Below are positions 53,681 to 62,015 of a stretch of 64,000 nucleotides of DNA, in pieces. The notes under the pieces were generated by a model. That model did no database searches. It saw only the letters and a list, made by a program, of their open reading frames with translations, and was not told where the DNA came from. Every line of letters begins with the position of its first letter. The stretch's first letter is position 1. The stretch comes from Haloechinothrix alba. Lineage in GTDB: Bacteria > Actinomycetota > Actinomycetes > Mycobacteriales > Pseudonocardiaceae. The position numbers and the translations under genes are program-made. The stretch covers positions 1-64,000 of the forward strand of contig NZ_FZNW01000021.1 of NCBI RefSeq assembly GCF_900188115.1, written 5' to 3'.

Positions 53681-54014
53681 CGGGGCACACTCTCTCTCGG
53701 TCGTGGTGTCGGAGGATTCGAAGGCCGACCGTAGGGCCACGGTCGGGACCGGACAAGGACAAAGCGTGGGTGGTCGAGACGATCAAGGGGAACCAGCACA
53801 GCTTGAGCGTCAGAAAGAGCTGATCGTGCACCCTGTCCCAGTAACCGATGGGATGGCGCGCCGCCGACCACACGGTCTTGGCGCTGAAGGTCGCCATCAC
53901 ACCGGCCTCGACGAGCGGCACGGCGATCATGCGGAGCCGCTGGCTCGCGCGCTGGCGCTCAGGAGACAGCGCCCGCTCGTTGGCGCGCTTCTCCCCGACC
54001 TCAGGGGACGACAT
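53670..54014 (-). pseudogene. N-terminal fragment of a second YrbE/MlaE permease
   Basis: From the ATG at 54014 the first about 80 residues closely follow the intact yrbEA product, for example AVPLVEAGVMATFSAKTVWS and LFLTLKLCWFPLIVSTT compared with LTIKLCWFPLIVSTT. Homology ends sharply near 53770, and the rest of the frame (to 53670) is unrelated. The upstream region also carries a copy of the mce promoter. This is the stump of a second, deleted mce operon. Confidence 0.85.
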
Positions 54015-54145
54015 GATACGGGCTCTCCCACTCGCTGCGCACCGTTCACCGCTCCATTCCTGGTCATCGCCAATTCTGCGCCGGACGCAAGCGAGGCACG
54101 TGGCGCCCCGTCGCGCCACGTGCCACACTGGATCGCGCTTGAGGT

Positions 54146-54188
54146 TGCTTAATTTAACATATCATAAATGATGGCACAACCTCGTCAA
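54146..54188 (-). promoter_or_regulatory. Retained mce-type promoter upstream of the YrbE fragment
   Basis: On the minus strand TTGACG (54183-54188) and TATGAT (54161-54166) are spaced by 16 bases. The 22 bases at 54146-54167 match 19 of 22 bases of the element at 31788-31809 in front of the intact mce operon. The promoter has outlived the gene it served. Confidence 0.65.
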
Positions 54189-54276
54189 GGTCGGGTGACG
54201 CACGGGCCGGCAACTCGCCCACAGTTCAGTCCAGAGGTGAGTGCAACCGGAGGCGCGCACTCCTCTCTTGTCCGCT

Positions 54277-54318
54277 TAAAGATTAAAATTTACTTTCGAT
54301 ATTATATTCTCGAGGGAA
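54277..54318. promoter_or_regulatory. AT-rich island near the TetR fragment
   Basis: TTAAAGATTAAAATTTACTT, then TCGATATTATATTC, is a further AT-rich run typical of this region. The nearby TetR gene is truncated, so it probably marks the former control region between that regulator and the lost mce operon. Confidence 0.4.
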
Positions 54319-54376
54319 CAGTTCTCTTCGACCTGCGGGCCATCAGGGCACGTAGTACCCGCACGTCGGCCCGGCG

Positions 54377-54640
54377 TCACGCCAAGTCGTTGAAGCGGCT
54401 GGCGAGCGTCGCCAGCGCGGCGTCGAGGATGTCGGTCAGCTCCGCGTCGCTATGGGTAAGCCAGTGCTCGTATGCGGCGATGCAGACGCCGAGAGCCGTG
54501 TGGCTGGTGGTGCGCGGGATGAGCGCGTCGGTGTCGAGGGCGAGCCGGCCGGCGACGACGGCGCGCACCGCGGCCATGATCGGCTGCTCGACGGGGCACC
54601 GTGCGAGCTGTTCCCGCATGGTGTCGAGTTGCTCGGTGAA
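54377..54640 (-). pseudogene. C-terminal fragment of a TetR-family regulator
   Basis: About 85 residues (FTEQLDTMREQLARCPVEQP, then TALGVCIAAYEHWLTHSDAE, ending LATLASRFNDLA) resemble the ligand-binding C-terminus of TetR regulators. No helix-turn-helix lies upstream; the sequence breaks at about 54640. It may be the remains of the regulator of the lost second mce operon. Confidence 0.65.
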
Positions 54641-54767
54641 GCTGCCCCCAGACGCTGTCGTTCTGGGAGGTTCTAGGGGCCGAAACCGGTGCCGGTCAGG
54701 GCGGCTCGCCCAACCGCAAATGCATGTTCATGCCCTGGCGGCAACACGCCGTGACGCCGCTCGTGGC

Positions 54768-54790
54768 GCAACAGGGTGAAACCCTGTTGC
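54768..54790. terminator. Perfect 10-bp hairpin
   Basis: GCAACAGGGT (54768-54777) and ACCCTGTTGC (54781-54790) flank a three-base loop. It has terminator form, but no intact gene ends before it. Confidence 0.45.
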
Positions 54791-54860
54791 TTCCGAGCTG
54801 CAGAAGCCTCCAACGTAACTGTTGTGCCTGGTAGCGGGCAGGTCAACACCGTCGCACAGC

Positions 54861-54896
54861 CTGTAAACCGTAGGGGTTCGAGCCCCCTTGTCGGCT
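54861..54896 (+). repeat. tRNA 3'-end fragment (possible attachment-site scar)
   Basis: AGGGGTTCGAGCCCCCT forms a proper T-arm with a TTCGAGC loop and is followed by TGTCGGC plus one base, like the acceptor strand and discriminator of an actinobacterial tRNA, probably tRNA-Thr-like. The upstream half does not form D or anticodon arms, so this is not a working tRNA. Such fragments commonly remain at att sites of integrated elements. Confidence 0.45.
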
Positions 54897-55136
54897 CAGG
54901 GTGTGATCCTCCGGTGGCAGGCTCGAGCCCTTCCGTACTCAGCCCCTCGAAGGCTGCGGGGCCACCACGCCGGAGACACCGCTGTCGTCGGGATCAGCGA
55001 AGTCCCGTCGCCGTGTTGGTCACGACAGCGGCGTCGGCTTCGCCGACACTACTGTCGGGGATGGTCGACGTCGCGGCGATCCAGACGCCGGCGTCAGGAT
55101 GAACCCACGTCAGCAGTTCGGCGGCGGCAACGAGGT

Positions 55137-55196
55137 CGTCTCGTCCTTCTTCTGCCGGGCCGACGACAGCCGGGCATACATCGCCGCACTGGTCAT
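55137..55196 (-). pseudogene. Fragment of a serine recombinase N-terminus
   Basis: On the minus strand from the ATG at 55196 the frame reads MTSAAMYARLSSARQKKDET. This is the characteristic start of resolvase-type serine recombinases, with the catalytic serine in the SSARQ stretch. It stops making sense after about 20 residues. It is short, but the motif is distinctive and fits the debris around it. Confidence 0.5.
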
Positions 55197-55373
55197 GCTG
55201 CGCTCGTCCATCCTGACCGGCTCGCCCGGTACGGACCCGCCGCTGCGGCACCAGTATGGCGTAGCTCAGCGACAAGTCCGTGGCAGCGTGGCGGTCGAGG
55301 ACGCACTCGGTCTCGACCACCCGCTCGATCACTGGCGAGGGCGCTTTCCGTGGGCCCCGCCCCAAAATCAGGG

Positions 55374-56165
55374 TCAGAGCTCGGGTGGCGGCACGAGACC
55401 GGTCAGTACGGCTCCGGTGATACCCCCGTCGACCACGAGGGGATGCCCGTTGATCCAGCGCGATTCCGGGCTCGCCAGGAAGGCGGCCGCCGGAGCGATG
55501 TCGTCGGGTTCGGCGTGCCGCCCGAGCAGGAACTTGACCCCGTCGAGCGTGTCCTTGCCCATGGACGTCTCGAAATCCGGCAGGATCGGGGTGTTCACCG
55601 GGCCCGGCAGCACGGCATTCATGCGCAGTCCCTCCGCGGCGAGTCCGGTACCCATCGCCATCGTGTAGACGGTCACGGCTTCCTTGGCGAAGTTGTACGC
55701 GTTGCCGTCGTGCGGGTTGTCGCGATACCACTGCAGTCCCGCGTGGAACGAGTCGGTGGTGATGAGGTCGCGATGCTGTCCGAGTCGTTCGGACCACTGG
55801 AAACCGGCCGTGGACGAGACGTTGACGATCGCACCCCCGGTGTTGAAGCGGCCGAACAGCGACTCGGTGAGGTGCCGCAGGCCCAGGAAGTTGACCTTGA
55901 ATACGAGCTCGGCGGGCGCGGTGCCCGGTACCCCGGCGACGTTGATCAGTGCGTCCCAGCCGCCACCGAGCTCGTGCACGCAGGTGTCGATGCTGTCCGG
56001 GTCTGCGAGGTCGACCGTGAGGTGGCGCTGGACGCTCGCGGAGGGCTCGTTCCGGTCGAGGCTGGTGACTTCGGCCCCGCCCTTCAACAGTTGCTCCGCC
56101 ACGGCATGCCCGATACCGGATGCCGCACCTGTCACGATGCACCTGAGGTCGTTCACGCTCGTCAT
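55374..56165 (-). CDS. Short-chain dehydrogenase (hydroxysteroid/coniferyl-alcohol dehydrogenase type)
   Basis: 263 residues. The cofactor motif is VTGAASGIGHAVAEQLLKGG, followed by LINVAGVPG, the catalytic Ser in VNVSSTAGFQW and the YxxxK pair in NAYNFAKEAV. The long insert between Ser and Tyr is typical of the 3-alpha-hydroxysteroid and coniferyl-alcohol dehydrogenase branch, so a steroid-like or aromatic alcohol is a fair guess. AAAGGAACCCCG precedes the ATG at 56165. It is divergent from the enoyl-CoA hydratase, with two AT-rich islands between. Confidence 0.88.
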   Translation of the reverse strand: MTSVNDLRCIVTGAASGIGHAVAEQLLKGGAEVTSLDRNEPSASVQRHLTVDLADPDSIDTCVHELGGGWDALINVAGVPGTAPAELVFKVNFLGLRHLTESLFGRFNTGGAIVNVSSTAGFQWSERLGQHRDLITTDSFHAGLQWYRDNPHDGNAYNFAKEAVTVYTMAMGTGLAAEGLRMNAVLPGPVNTPILPDFETSMGKDTLDGVKFLLGRHAEPDDIAPAAAFLASPESRWINGHPLVVDGGITGAVLTGLVPPPEL

Positions 56166-56221
56166 CGGGGTTCCTTTCGGGGCTTCGACCGGGGCCACAG
56201 CCGACCCGGCGGCGCGGCACT

Positions 56222-56375
56222 CGATACATTATTTAACAGAGAATATAATTGGACATCGCGACGGATCGCAAGTGGGGTAGCGGAGTCCTGTATACGCTGG
56301 TGTTTGTCGATCCGGGTTGCCGGCGTTCGTTGACGTCGCCTGTTGCATAATCTACATTTGATTCAATCAAGGCGC
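56222..56375. promoter_or_regulatory. Divergent control region with two AT-rich islands
   Basis: The first island, near 56225-56250, contains TTATTTAACAGAGAATATAA. The second, near 56344-56370, contains GCATAATCTACATTTGATTC. They lie between the SDR (minus) and enoyl-CoA hydratase (plus) starts and probably hold one promoter for each. No inverted repeat long enough to call an operator was seen. Confidence 0.45.
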
Positions 56376-56411
56376 TGTGCGGGCGGCGTACGGACAGGAT
56401 GTGGGGCGCGG

Positions 56412-57218
56412 ATGCGAACGATCGACGACGGGCCGTTGCTGGTGAGTGAGCCTGCGGAGCAGGTCCTCGAGATCACTCTGAACCGCCCGGAGCAGTTGAA
56501 CGCCCTCACACCCGGGCTCCTCGACCGGCTCGACGAGGTGCTCGATGCAGCCGAACGCGACGGCGATGTGCGTGCCGTGGTGCTCACCGGCGCGGGTCGC
56601 GCCTTCTGCGCGGGTTTCGATCTCACCGAGCTGGAAGCCACCTGGTCGATGGGCGTACCCGAGCTGCTGGCCAACCAGGAACGCTGGGCAGCGACCGCGC
56701 AACGTCTTGTCGACCTGCCGTTGCCGGTGATCGCGGCGGTACACGGTCCGGCCGTCGGTGCCGGGATGTCCCTCGCCCTGGCGGCCGACCTCCGGATCGG
56801 TACCACGAATGCCTCGTTCGCCGCGGCGTTCGTGCGCGTCGGCCTCGCCGGAGCCGATCTCGGGTTGTCGTGGACCCTGCCGCGGACTGTCGGTATGGGC
56901 GTTGCCGCGGAGCTCATGCTCACGGGCAGGTCCGTGGACGGGGACGAGGCCCACCGGCTCGGGCTGGTCAACCGGCTCTGCGCCGACGCGGAGTCGAGCT
57001 CGGCTGCGCTGCAGCTCGCGGGCGAGGTGGCAGCCAACAGCCCGTTCGGGGTGCGCCTGACGAAGCGGTCCCTGCATGCGGGTATCGACGCGCCGTCCTT
57101 CGCCGCCGCGGTCGGAATCGAGAACCGCAACCAGGTACTGGCCTCCCGGACCGAGGACATGCCGGTGGCGTTGCGGGCGCTTCGCGACGGCAGTACCGCC
57201 CGGTTCAGCAACCGGTGA
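56412..57218 (+). CDS. Enoyl-CoA hydratase/isomerase (crotonase family)
   Basis: 268 residues. The CoA-binding and oxyanion-hole segments are clear: LTGAGRAFCAGFDLTELE and AAVHGPAVGAGMSLALAADL. One of the two catalytic glutamates of a true hydratase is not in its usual place (LGLSWTLPRTVG), so isomerase or related activity is possible. The ATG at 56412 was chosen where the fold begins. The gene starts a three-gene run with two acyl-CoA ligases. Confidence 0.88.
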   Translation: MRTIDDGPLLVSEPAEQVLEITLNRPEQLNALTPGLLDRLDEVLDAAERDGDVRAVVLTGAGRAFCAGFDLTELEATWSMGVPELLANQERWAATAQRLVDLPLPVIAAVHGPAVGAGMSLALAADLRIGTTNASFAAAFVRVGLAGADLGLSWTLPRTVGMGVAAELMLTGRSVDGDEAHRLGLVNRLCADAESSSAALQLAGEVAANSPFGVRLTKRSLHAGIDAPSFAAAVGIENRNQVLASRTEDMPVALRALRDGSTARFSNR

Positions 57219-57268
57219 CCGCGTGCCGTGGGACTCCGGTACCCGCAGTGTCCAGGGAGGTCGCAACG

Positions 57269-58903
57269 ATGACCGCAGTTTCCGATCCCGGCTCGCGCAT
57301 CCGCGAATCGCTGTGGCCGCGTGACGAGAGCGTCCCGCTGGTCGAGCACACGGTGGGGTCGCTGCTCGCCCAGCGTGCCGGCGAGCAGCCGGATGCACCG
57401 GCGCTGGTCGGCAACGCGCACGGCACCGGCCGGGAGCGGCGGTTGAGCTACGGTCAGCTGTACGGCGAGGCACAGCAGGTGGCGCGCGCGTTGCTCGGCA
57501 TCGCCGACCCCGGCGAGTTCGTCGCCCTGTGGGCACCGAACATCGTCGAGTGGCCCATCGTCCAGTACGGGGCCGCGCTGGCGGGGATGACGCTCGTCGC
57601 GTTGAACCCCGTGCTGCGCGAGCACGAGCTCCGCTTCGCGCTCGGCCATTCGGGTGCCGCGGTGCTGATCCATGCCGACCGGAGCCGCGACTACGACCTC
57701 GCCGCCGCCGTCAGGTCGGTGCGCGCGGACTGCCCGCACCTGCGGACCGTGATCAGCCTGTCCGAATGGGACACATGGTTGGCCTCCGGCGCCGGTAGCG
57801 AACCGCTCCCGCGGCCCGAGCCGGGATCGGTGGCGATGTTGCAGTACACCTCGGGCACCACCGGTACCCCCAAGGGTGTCGTGTTGCGACACCGGTCGCT
57901 GGTCAACGTCGCGAAGCTGACCATGGAGGGCGCAGAGGTGGAGCGGGGGATGATCGGTCTGAACCCGCTGCCGATGTTCCACACTGCCGCGTGCGTGATC
58001 GGCACGCTGGGCCCGCTGTGGCTCGGCGGGTGCACCGTGCTCGTCGAGCAGTTCGAACCGGAGGCGGCGCTGGCACAGATCGGCAGGGAAGGTGCCGACG
58101 TGCTGTTCTACGTGCCCACGGTACTGGGGGCGCTACTGGAGGCCGCGCGCAACGCCACCGGCCGGGTGCCGCGGCTGCGTACCGCGATGGGTGGTGCCGC
58201 GGCCGTGCCACGAACCATGATCGAGAGCGCGGAGACGCGCTTCGGGGCGGCGGTGCACAACCTGTTCGGGCAGACCGAGCTCGCCCCCGTGCTTGCCATG
58301 ACGCGCCGCGACGACTCGCGCGACGATCTGGTGAGCACGGTGGGGCGCCCGCTGCCGCAGGTGGACTGCAAGATCGTCGACACAAGCACGGGGGAGATCC
58401 AGCCGCTCGGTCAGCCGGGGGAGATCTGCGCCCGCGGTTACCAGCAGCTCGTCGAGTACCTGCACGCGCCCGACGAGACCGCACGGACCGTGGACGGTGA
58501 CGGGTGGGTACACACCGGGGACCTCGGGTCGATGGACGCACGCGGCATGATCACGCTGACCGGCCGGCTCAAGGACCTCATCATCCGTGGTGGGGAGAAC
58601 ATCGCACCTGCCGAGATCGAGTCGTGCCTTGCCGAGCACGACGCGGTACGGGAGGTCGCGGTGTTCGGCCTCACCGACGAGCGCTGGGGCGAGATCGTCG
58701 CCGCCGCCGTCCGGGTGCGCGGCGAGCGTCGGACCGGGCTCCGCGCGGAGCTGGAAGCGCATTGCCGCGAGCGGCTCGCGCCGTACAAGGTTCCGCAACG
58801 TTGGTTCGCCGTGGACGAACTGCCCGTGACCCCGACCGGGAAGGTGCAGAAGTTCCGGCTGACCGACGCCGTCGACCAGGACAACCTCACGCCGCTCGAG
58901 TAA
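57269..58903 (+). CDS. Acyl-CoA ligase (FadD-like AMP-forming)
   Basis: 544 residues of the ANL superfamily. The phosphate loop is YTSGTTGTPKGVV, the A5 region NLFGQTELAP, the hinge GWVHTGDLGSMDARG and the catalytic lysine in PTGKVQKFRL. The substrate pocket cannot be read with confidence. GGGAGGTCGCAACG precedes the ATG. It lies 50 bases after the enoyl-CoA hydratase gene. Confidence 0.9.
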   Translation: MTAVSDPGSRIRESLWPRDESVPLVEHTVGSLLAQRAGEQPDAPALVGNAHGTGRERRLSYGQLYGEAQQVARALLGIADPGEFVALWAPNIVEWPIVQYGAALAGMTLVALNPVLREHELRFALGHSGAAVLIHADRSRDYDLAAAVRSVRADCPHLRTVISLSEWDTWLASGAGSEPLPRPEPGSVAMLQYTSGTTGTPKGVVLRHRSLVNVAKLTMEGAEVERGMIGLNPLPMFHTAACVIGTLGPLWLGGCTVLVEQFEPEAALAQIGREGADVLFYVPTVLGALLEAARNATGRVPRLRTAMGGAAAVPRTMIESAETRFGAAVHNLFGQTELAPVLAMTRRDDSRDDLVSTVGRPLPQVDCKIVDTSTGEIQPLGQPGEICARGYQQLVEYLHAPDETARTVDGDGWVHTGDLGSMDARGMITLTGRLKDLIIRGGENIAPAEIESCLAEHDAVREVAVFGLTDERWGEIVAAAVRVRGERRTGLRAELEAHCRERLAPYKVPQRWFAVDELPVTPTGKVQKFRLTDAVDQDNLTPLE

Positions 58904-58974
58904 CGGTGCGCCGTCGGCGGGACCGACGGAGCGCGGCAGGTACAGCCACAGACACCGAGATCGCAGGAGGGACC

Positions 58975-60681
58975 GTGCCGACCGAGATCGAGCAGCGACG
59001 CGAGCGCCTCCGGGAGCGCTTCGACGAATGGACGCCGCGCACCCTCGACGCGTGGCTGGAGCACTGTGCGGCGCAATACCCTCAGCGGCCCTTCGTGATC
59101 ACCGACGAGCGGACGCTCACCTACGAGGAGGTGACACGTTGGGCGGCGCGACTGGCCGACGGCCTGGCCGCGCTCGGGGTGCGTCGCGGTGACCACGTCG
59201 GGATGCTGATGGCCAACCACCCCGAGTTCGTGCCGCTGAAGTTCGCCATCGCCAGGGCCGGAGCCGTCGCCGTCCCGTTCAACTACCTCTACCGCACCGG
59301 CGAGCTCGGCTACGTGCTCGCGCAGTCGGAATGCTCCGTGCTGGTGACCATGACGGAGTACGGCGGCCTCGACTACCCCGGCATGCTGGACGAGATCGCC
59401 CCGGCATGGCGGCAGGGCGCGCCTGCCGAGCTACCGGACCTGGCACACGTCGTCGTGCTGCCCACCGGCGGCAGCGCTCCGGAAGGAGTGCGCACGGTCG
59501 AGGATCTGGCGGCGCTCGGCGACGGTGATCCCGGCGCCTCGGACGGGTCCCGGGCACAGCCGGAGGATGTGGGAGACATGCTCTACACCTCGGGGACTAC
59601 CGGCTCCCCGAAGGGCGTGCTCGTCACCCACGACGCGGTGCTGCGTACCGCCTACGCGTCGGCGCTGACCCGTGCGTTCGAGGACGGCAGGCGGATCCTG
59701 TTCTCGCTGCCCTGCTACCACATGTTCGGCTACGTCGAGGGTCTGCTCGCCGCGATGACCGTCGGGGGAGCGATCGTCCCGCAGACCGAGTTCGACCCGG
59801 TCGGCTACTTCGCCGGTATCCAGCGGCACCGCGCGACGGACATCCTGTGCGTGCCGACGATGAGCGTTGCGCTACTGGAACACCCCGACCGCTCGGCCTA
59901 CGATCTGTCGTCGCTGTCGGCGATCCTGTCCGGCGCGGCACCGGCGCCGGTGTGGCTGTGGGAGCAGGTACGTGCCGAGCTGGGCGTCACCGAGATCGTG
60001 ACCGGGTACGGCATGACCGAGTGCGGCGGCGCGATGACGCTGACGCTGCCGGAGGACGAGCTGTCGCTGACCTCGCAGACCGTCGGCAGGCCCAAGCTCG
60101 CCGGAGCGGCGGGACTGCCGGGAAGCGACGCGCTGGCGGAGTACAGGACGGTGGATCCGGAAACCGGTGCCGACCTGCCACCCCACACCGAAGGCGAGCT
60201 CGTCTCGCGGGGACCGACCCACATGCTCGGCTTCTGGCGCAAGCCGGAGGACACCGCGGCCGCCATCGACGCCGGATGGGTCCGGTCCGGGGATCTCGGG
60301 CGCGTGCGCGAGGACGGCTACCTCGAGATCACCGGCCGCAGCAAGGAGCTCTACAAGAGCGGTGGCGAGCTGGTCATGCCCAGGGAAATCGAGGACCTGC
60401 TCAGCACGCATCCAGGGGTGAGCCAGGCGTACGCGGTCGGCGTGCCCGACGAGCGCTGGGGCGAGGCCGGGTGCGTTTGCGTAGTGCCGGCCCCCGACGC
60501 TCGCCTCTCGGCCGACGAGGTGCTCGAGCTCTGCCGGGAGAAGCTCGCCCGGTTCAAGGTGCCCAAGCACGTGCTGTTCCTGGCCGCCGACGAGCTACCG
60601 ACGACCCCCACGGGCAAGGTCCAGAAGTTCCGGCTCGCGCGCTGGGCAGGCGACCGGGTTGGCGGAACGACCGGCGAGTGA
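58975..60681 (+). CDS. Acyl-CoA ligase (FadD-like AMP-forming), second copy
   Basis: 568 residues. Motifs: YTSGTTGSPKGVLVTH, GYGMTECGGAMTL, GWVRSGDLGRVREDG and PTGKVQKFRLARW. It is related to its neighbour but clearly not a recent duplicate. GCAGGAGGGACC lies upstream of the GTG start. Two ligases side by side suggest two acyl substrates or a chain and a ring part of one molecule. Confidence 0.9.
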   Translation: MPTEIEQRRERLRERFDEWTPRTLDAWLEHCAAQYPQRPFVITDERTLTYEEVTRWAARLADGLAALGVRRGDHVGMLMANHPEFVPLKFAIARAGAVAVPFNYLYRTGELGYVLAQSECSVLVTMTEYGGLDYPGMLDEIAPAWRQGAPAELPDLAHVVVLPTGGSAPEGVRTVEDLAALGDGDPGASDGSRAQPEDVGDMLYTSGTTGSPKGVLVTHDAVLRTAYASALTRAFEDGRRILFSLPCYHMFGYVEGLLAAMTVGGAIVPQTEFDPVGYFAGIQRHRATDILCVPTMSVALLEHPDRSAYDLSSLSAILSGAAPAPVWLWEQVRAELGVTEIVTGYGMTECGGAMTLTLPEDELSLTSQTVGRPKLAGAAGLPGSDALAEYRTVDPETGADLPPHTEGELVSRGPTHMLGFWRKPEDTAAAIDAGWVRSGDLGRVREDGYLEITGRSKELYKSGGELVMPREIEDLLSTHPGVSQAYAVGVPDERWGEAGCVCVVPAPDARLSADEVLELCREKLARFKVPKHVLFLAADELPTTPTGKVQKFRLARWAGDRVGGTTGE

Positions 60682-60700
60682 CGGGCCCCGCGACCGGAGT

Positions 60701-60750
60701 TTGACACGGTGCCAATACTTTATTTATGTTATATTATAATATGGCGGAGG
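60701..60750 (+). promoter_or_regulatory. Strong promoter in an AT-rich island with ATATTATAATAT palindrome
   Basis: A consensus TTGACA at 60701-60706 is followed after 17 bases by TTATGT (60724-60729). A perfect 12-bp palindrome, ATATTATAATAT, lies at 60731-60742, at the likely transcription start, and GGAGG follows at 60746-60750. This is the clearest promoter in the lipid region and implies a separate operon from here. Confidence 0.6.
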
Positions 60751-60757
60751 CGATAAC

Positions 60758-62014
60758 GTGATGCGAGACGAGACGGGCGGGGACGCGGTGGATTCCGCAC
60801 CGGAACACGACCGGCCGGTCGACAAGGACCGTGCGGTGGCGATCGCCTCCGGGCTCTACGATGCCCTGTCGCGGGGCGCCTCGGCCGAGCTCGACGAGCT
60901 GTTGCACCCTGACTTCACCGGATGCACGACCGACGGCCTTCCGCTGGAACTCGGTGGCCGGTACGAGGGCCCCGAGGCCATGCGCCGCGAGTTCTGGGGC
61001 CGCATCGCGGCGCACTATGTCGCCACTGCCGAACCGGACGACTTCGCCCTTCTCGACGACGGCAGGCTGCTGGTGACCGGCCGCTACACCGGGCACGCGC
61101 GCAACGGTGGAACTCTGGACGCCGGTTTCGCGCACGTGCTGAGCTTCGTAGGAGGCCGGATCTCCGACCTGGTGCAGCTCACCGACAGCGAGCGTTGGCG
61201 GAGCGCGTTGCCGGAGCAGGACGACTGCGCGCCGGCCGTCGACTACACGGTCAGCGACGGGCTCGGCATCGTCCGGCTGAACCGGCCGGACGTGCGCAAC
61301 GCCATCGACCAGCGACTGGCCGACGAGCTCGCCGAGGTCTCGCGGCGATGCGCTGCCGACAGCGAGCTCCGTGCGGTGCTGCTGATGGGCAACGGTCCGG
61401 CGTTCACGGTCGGTGGTGATATCGCCGAGTTCGCACGCGTGCAGCCGGAGGAGCTCCCGGGACTGCTCAGGGCCATGGTCACGCCGTACCACGACGCCAT
61501 CAGGACGTTCTGCTCGCTGGAGGTGCCGGTCGTGACGGCCGTACACGGCTCCGTCGGGGGTGGCGGCCTGGGTCTGCTGTACTGCGCGGACATCGCGCTC
61601 GCCGCGGAGGGCACCAAGTTCGCGACCGGCTTCTGCGGGCTGGGGTTGTCCGGCGACGGCGGGAGCTCGTGGTTCCTGCCTCGGCTCGTGGGGCCACGTC
61701 GTGCCGCCGAGCTCTACTTCGAAGAGCGGGTGCTGGACGCCCGCGAGTCCGTGGAATGGGGCCTTGTCAACCGCACTGTCGCGGCGGATGGCCTCGAGCG
61801 CGAGGCGATGTCCACGGCGCGCCGGTTGGCGCGGGGTCCGACGCGCGCGTACGGGCAGATCCGCCAACTGCTGTGGAACTCCTGGTCGTCGAGCCTGCCC
61901 CACCAGCTCGCCGCCGAGATCGAGGCGCTGGCCCGCACCGGAGGGACCGAGGACGCCGCCGGGGCGGCTCGCAGCTTCATCCACAAATCCACGACCTCGT
62001 TCCAAGGACGGTGA
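60758..62014 (+). CDS. NTF2-like (SnoaL)/crotonase fusion protein
   Basis: 418 residues in two domains. Residues about 22-150 form an NTF2/SnoaL-like cone (YDALSRGASAELDELLHPDF, then LVTGRYTGHA), the fold of ketosteroid isomerases and polyketide cyclases. Residues about 160-418 form a crotonase (VRLNRPDVRNAIDQRLADEL, MGNGPAFTVGGDIAEF, HGSVGGGGLGLLYCADIA). The join looks natural, with no frameshift. The substrate may be isomerised and hydrated, or the NTF2 part may only bind it. The GTG at 60758 or the ATG at 60761 may be the start. Confidence 0.85.
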   Translation: MMRDETGGDAVDSAPEHDRPVDKDRAVAIASGLYDALSRGASAELDELLHPDFTGCTTDGLPLELGGRYEGPEAMRREFWGRIAAHYVATAEPDDFALLDDGRLLVTGRYTGHARNGGTLDAGFAHVLSFVGGRISDLVQLTDSERWRSALPEQDDCAPAVDYTVSDGLGIVRLNRPDVRNAIDQRLADELAEVSRRCAADSELRAVLLMGNGPAFTVGGDIAEFARVQPEELPGLLRAMVTPYHDAIRTFCSLEVPVVTAVHGSVGGGGLGLLYCADIALAAEGTKFATGFCGLGLSGDGGSSWFLPRLVGPRRAAELYFEERVLDARESVEWGLVNRTVAADGLEREAMSTARRLARGPTRAYGQIRQLLWNSWSSSLPHQLAAEIEALARTGGTEDAAGAARSFIHKSTTSFQGR

Positions 62015-62015
62015 C

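Larger units (their letters stand above)
54641..55373. other. Gene-poor debris between the TetR fragment and the SDR gene
   Basis: No complete gene can be supported in these 730 bases. The stretch holds a hairpin (54768-54790), a tRNA 3'-end fragment (54861-54896) and a recombinase fragment (55137-55196), all listed separately. A short frame near 54660-54770 on the plus strand reads like old coding sequence but cannot be identified. Confidence 0.5.

Noticed and set aside
54821-54896. Complete tRNA gene
   Set aside because: Only the T-arm and the 3' acceptor strand can form. The upstream bases do not pair into D and anticodon arms and do not match the acceptor strand.
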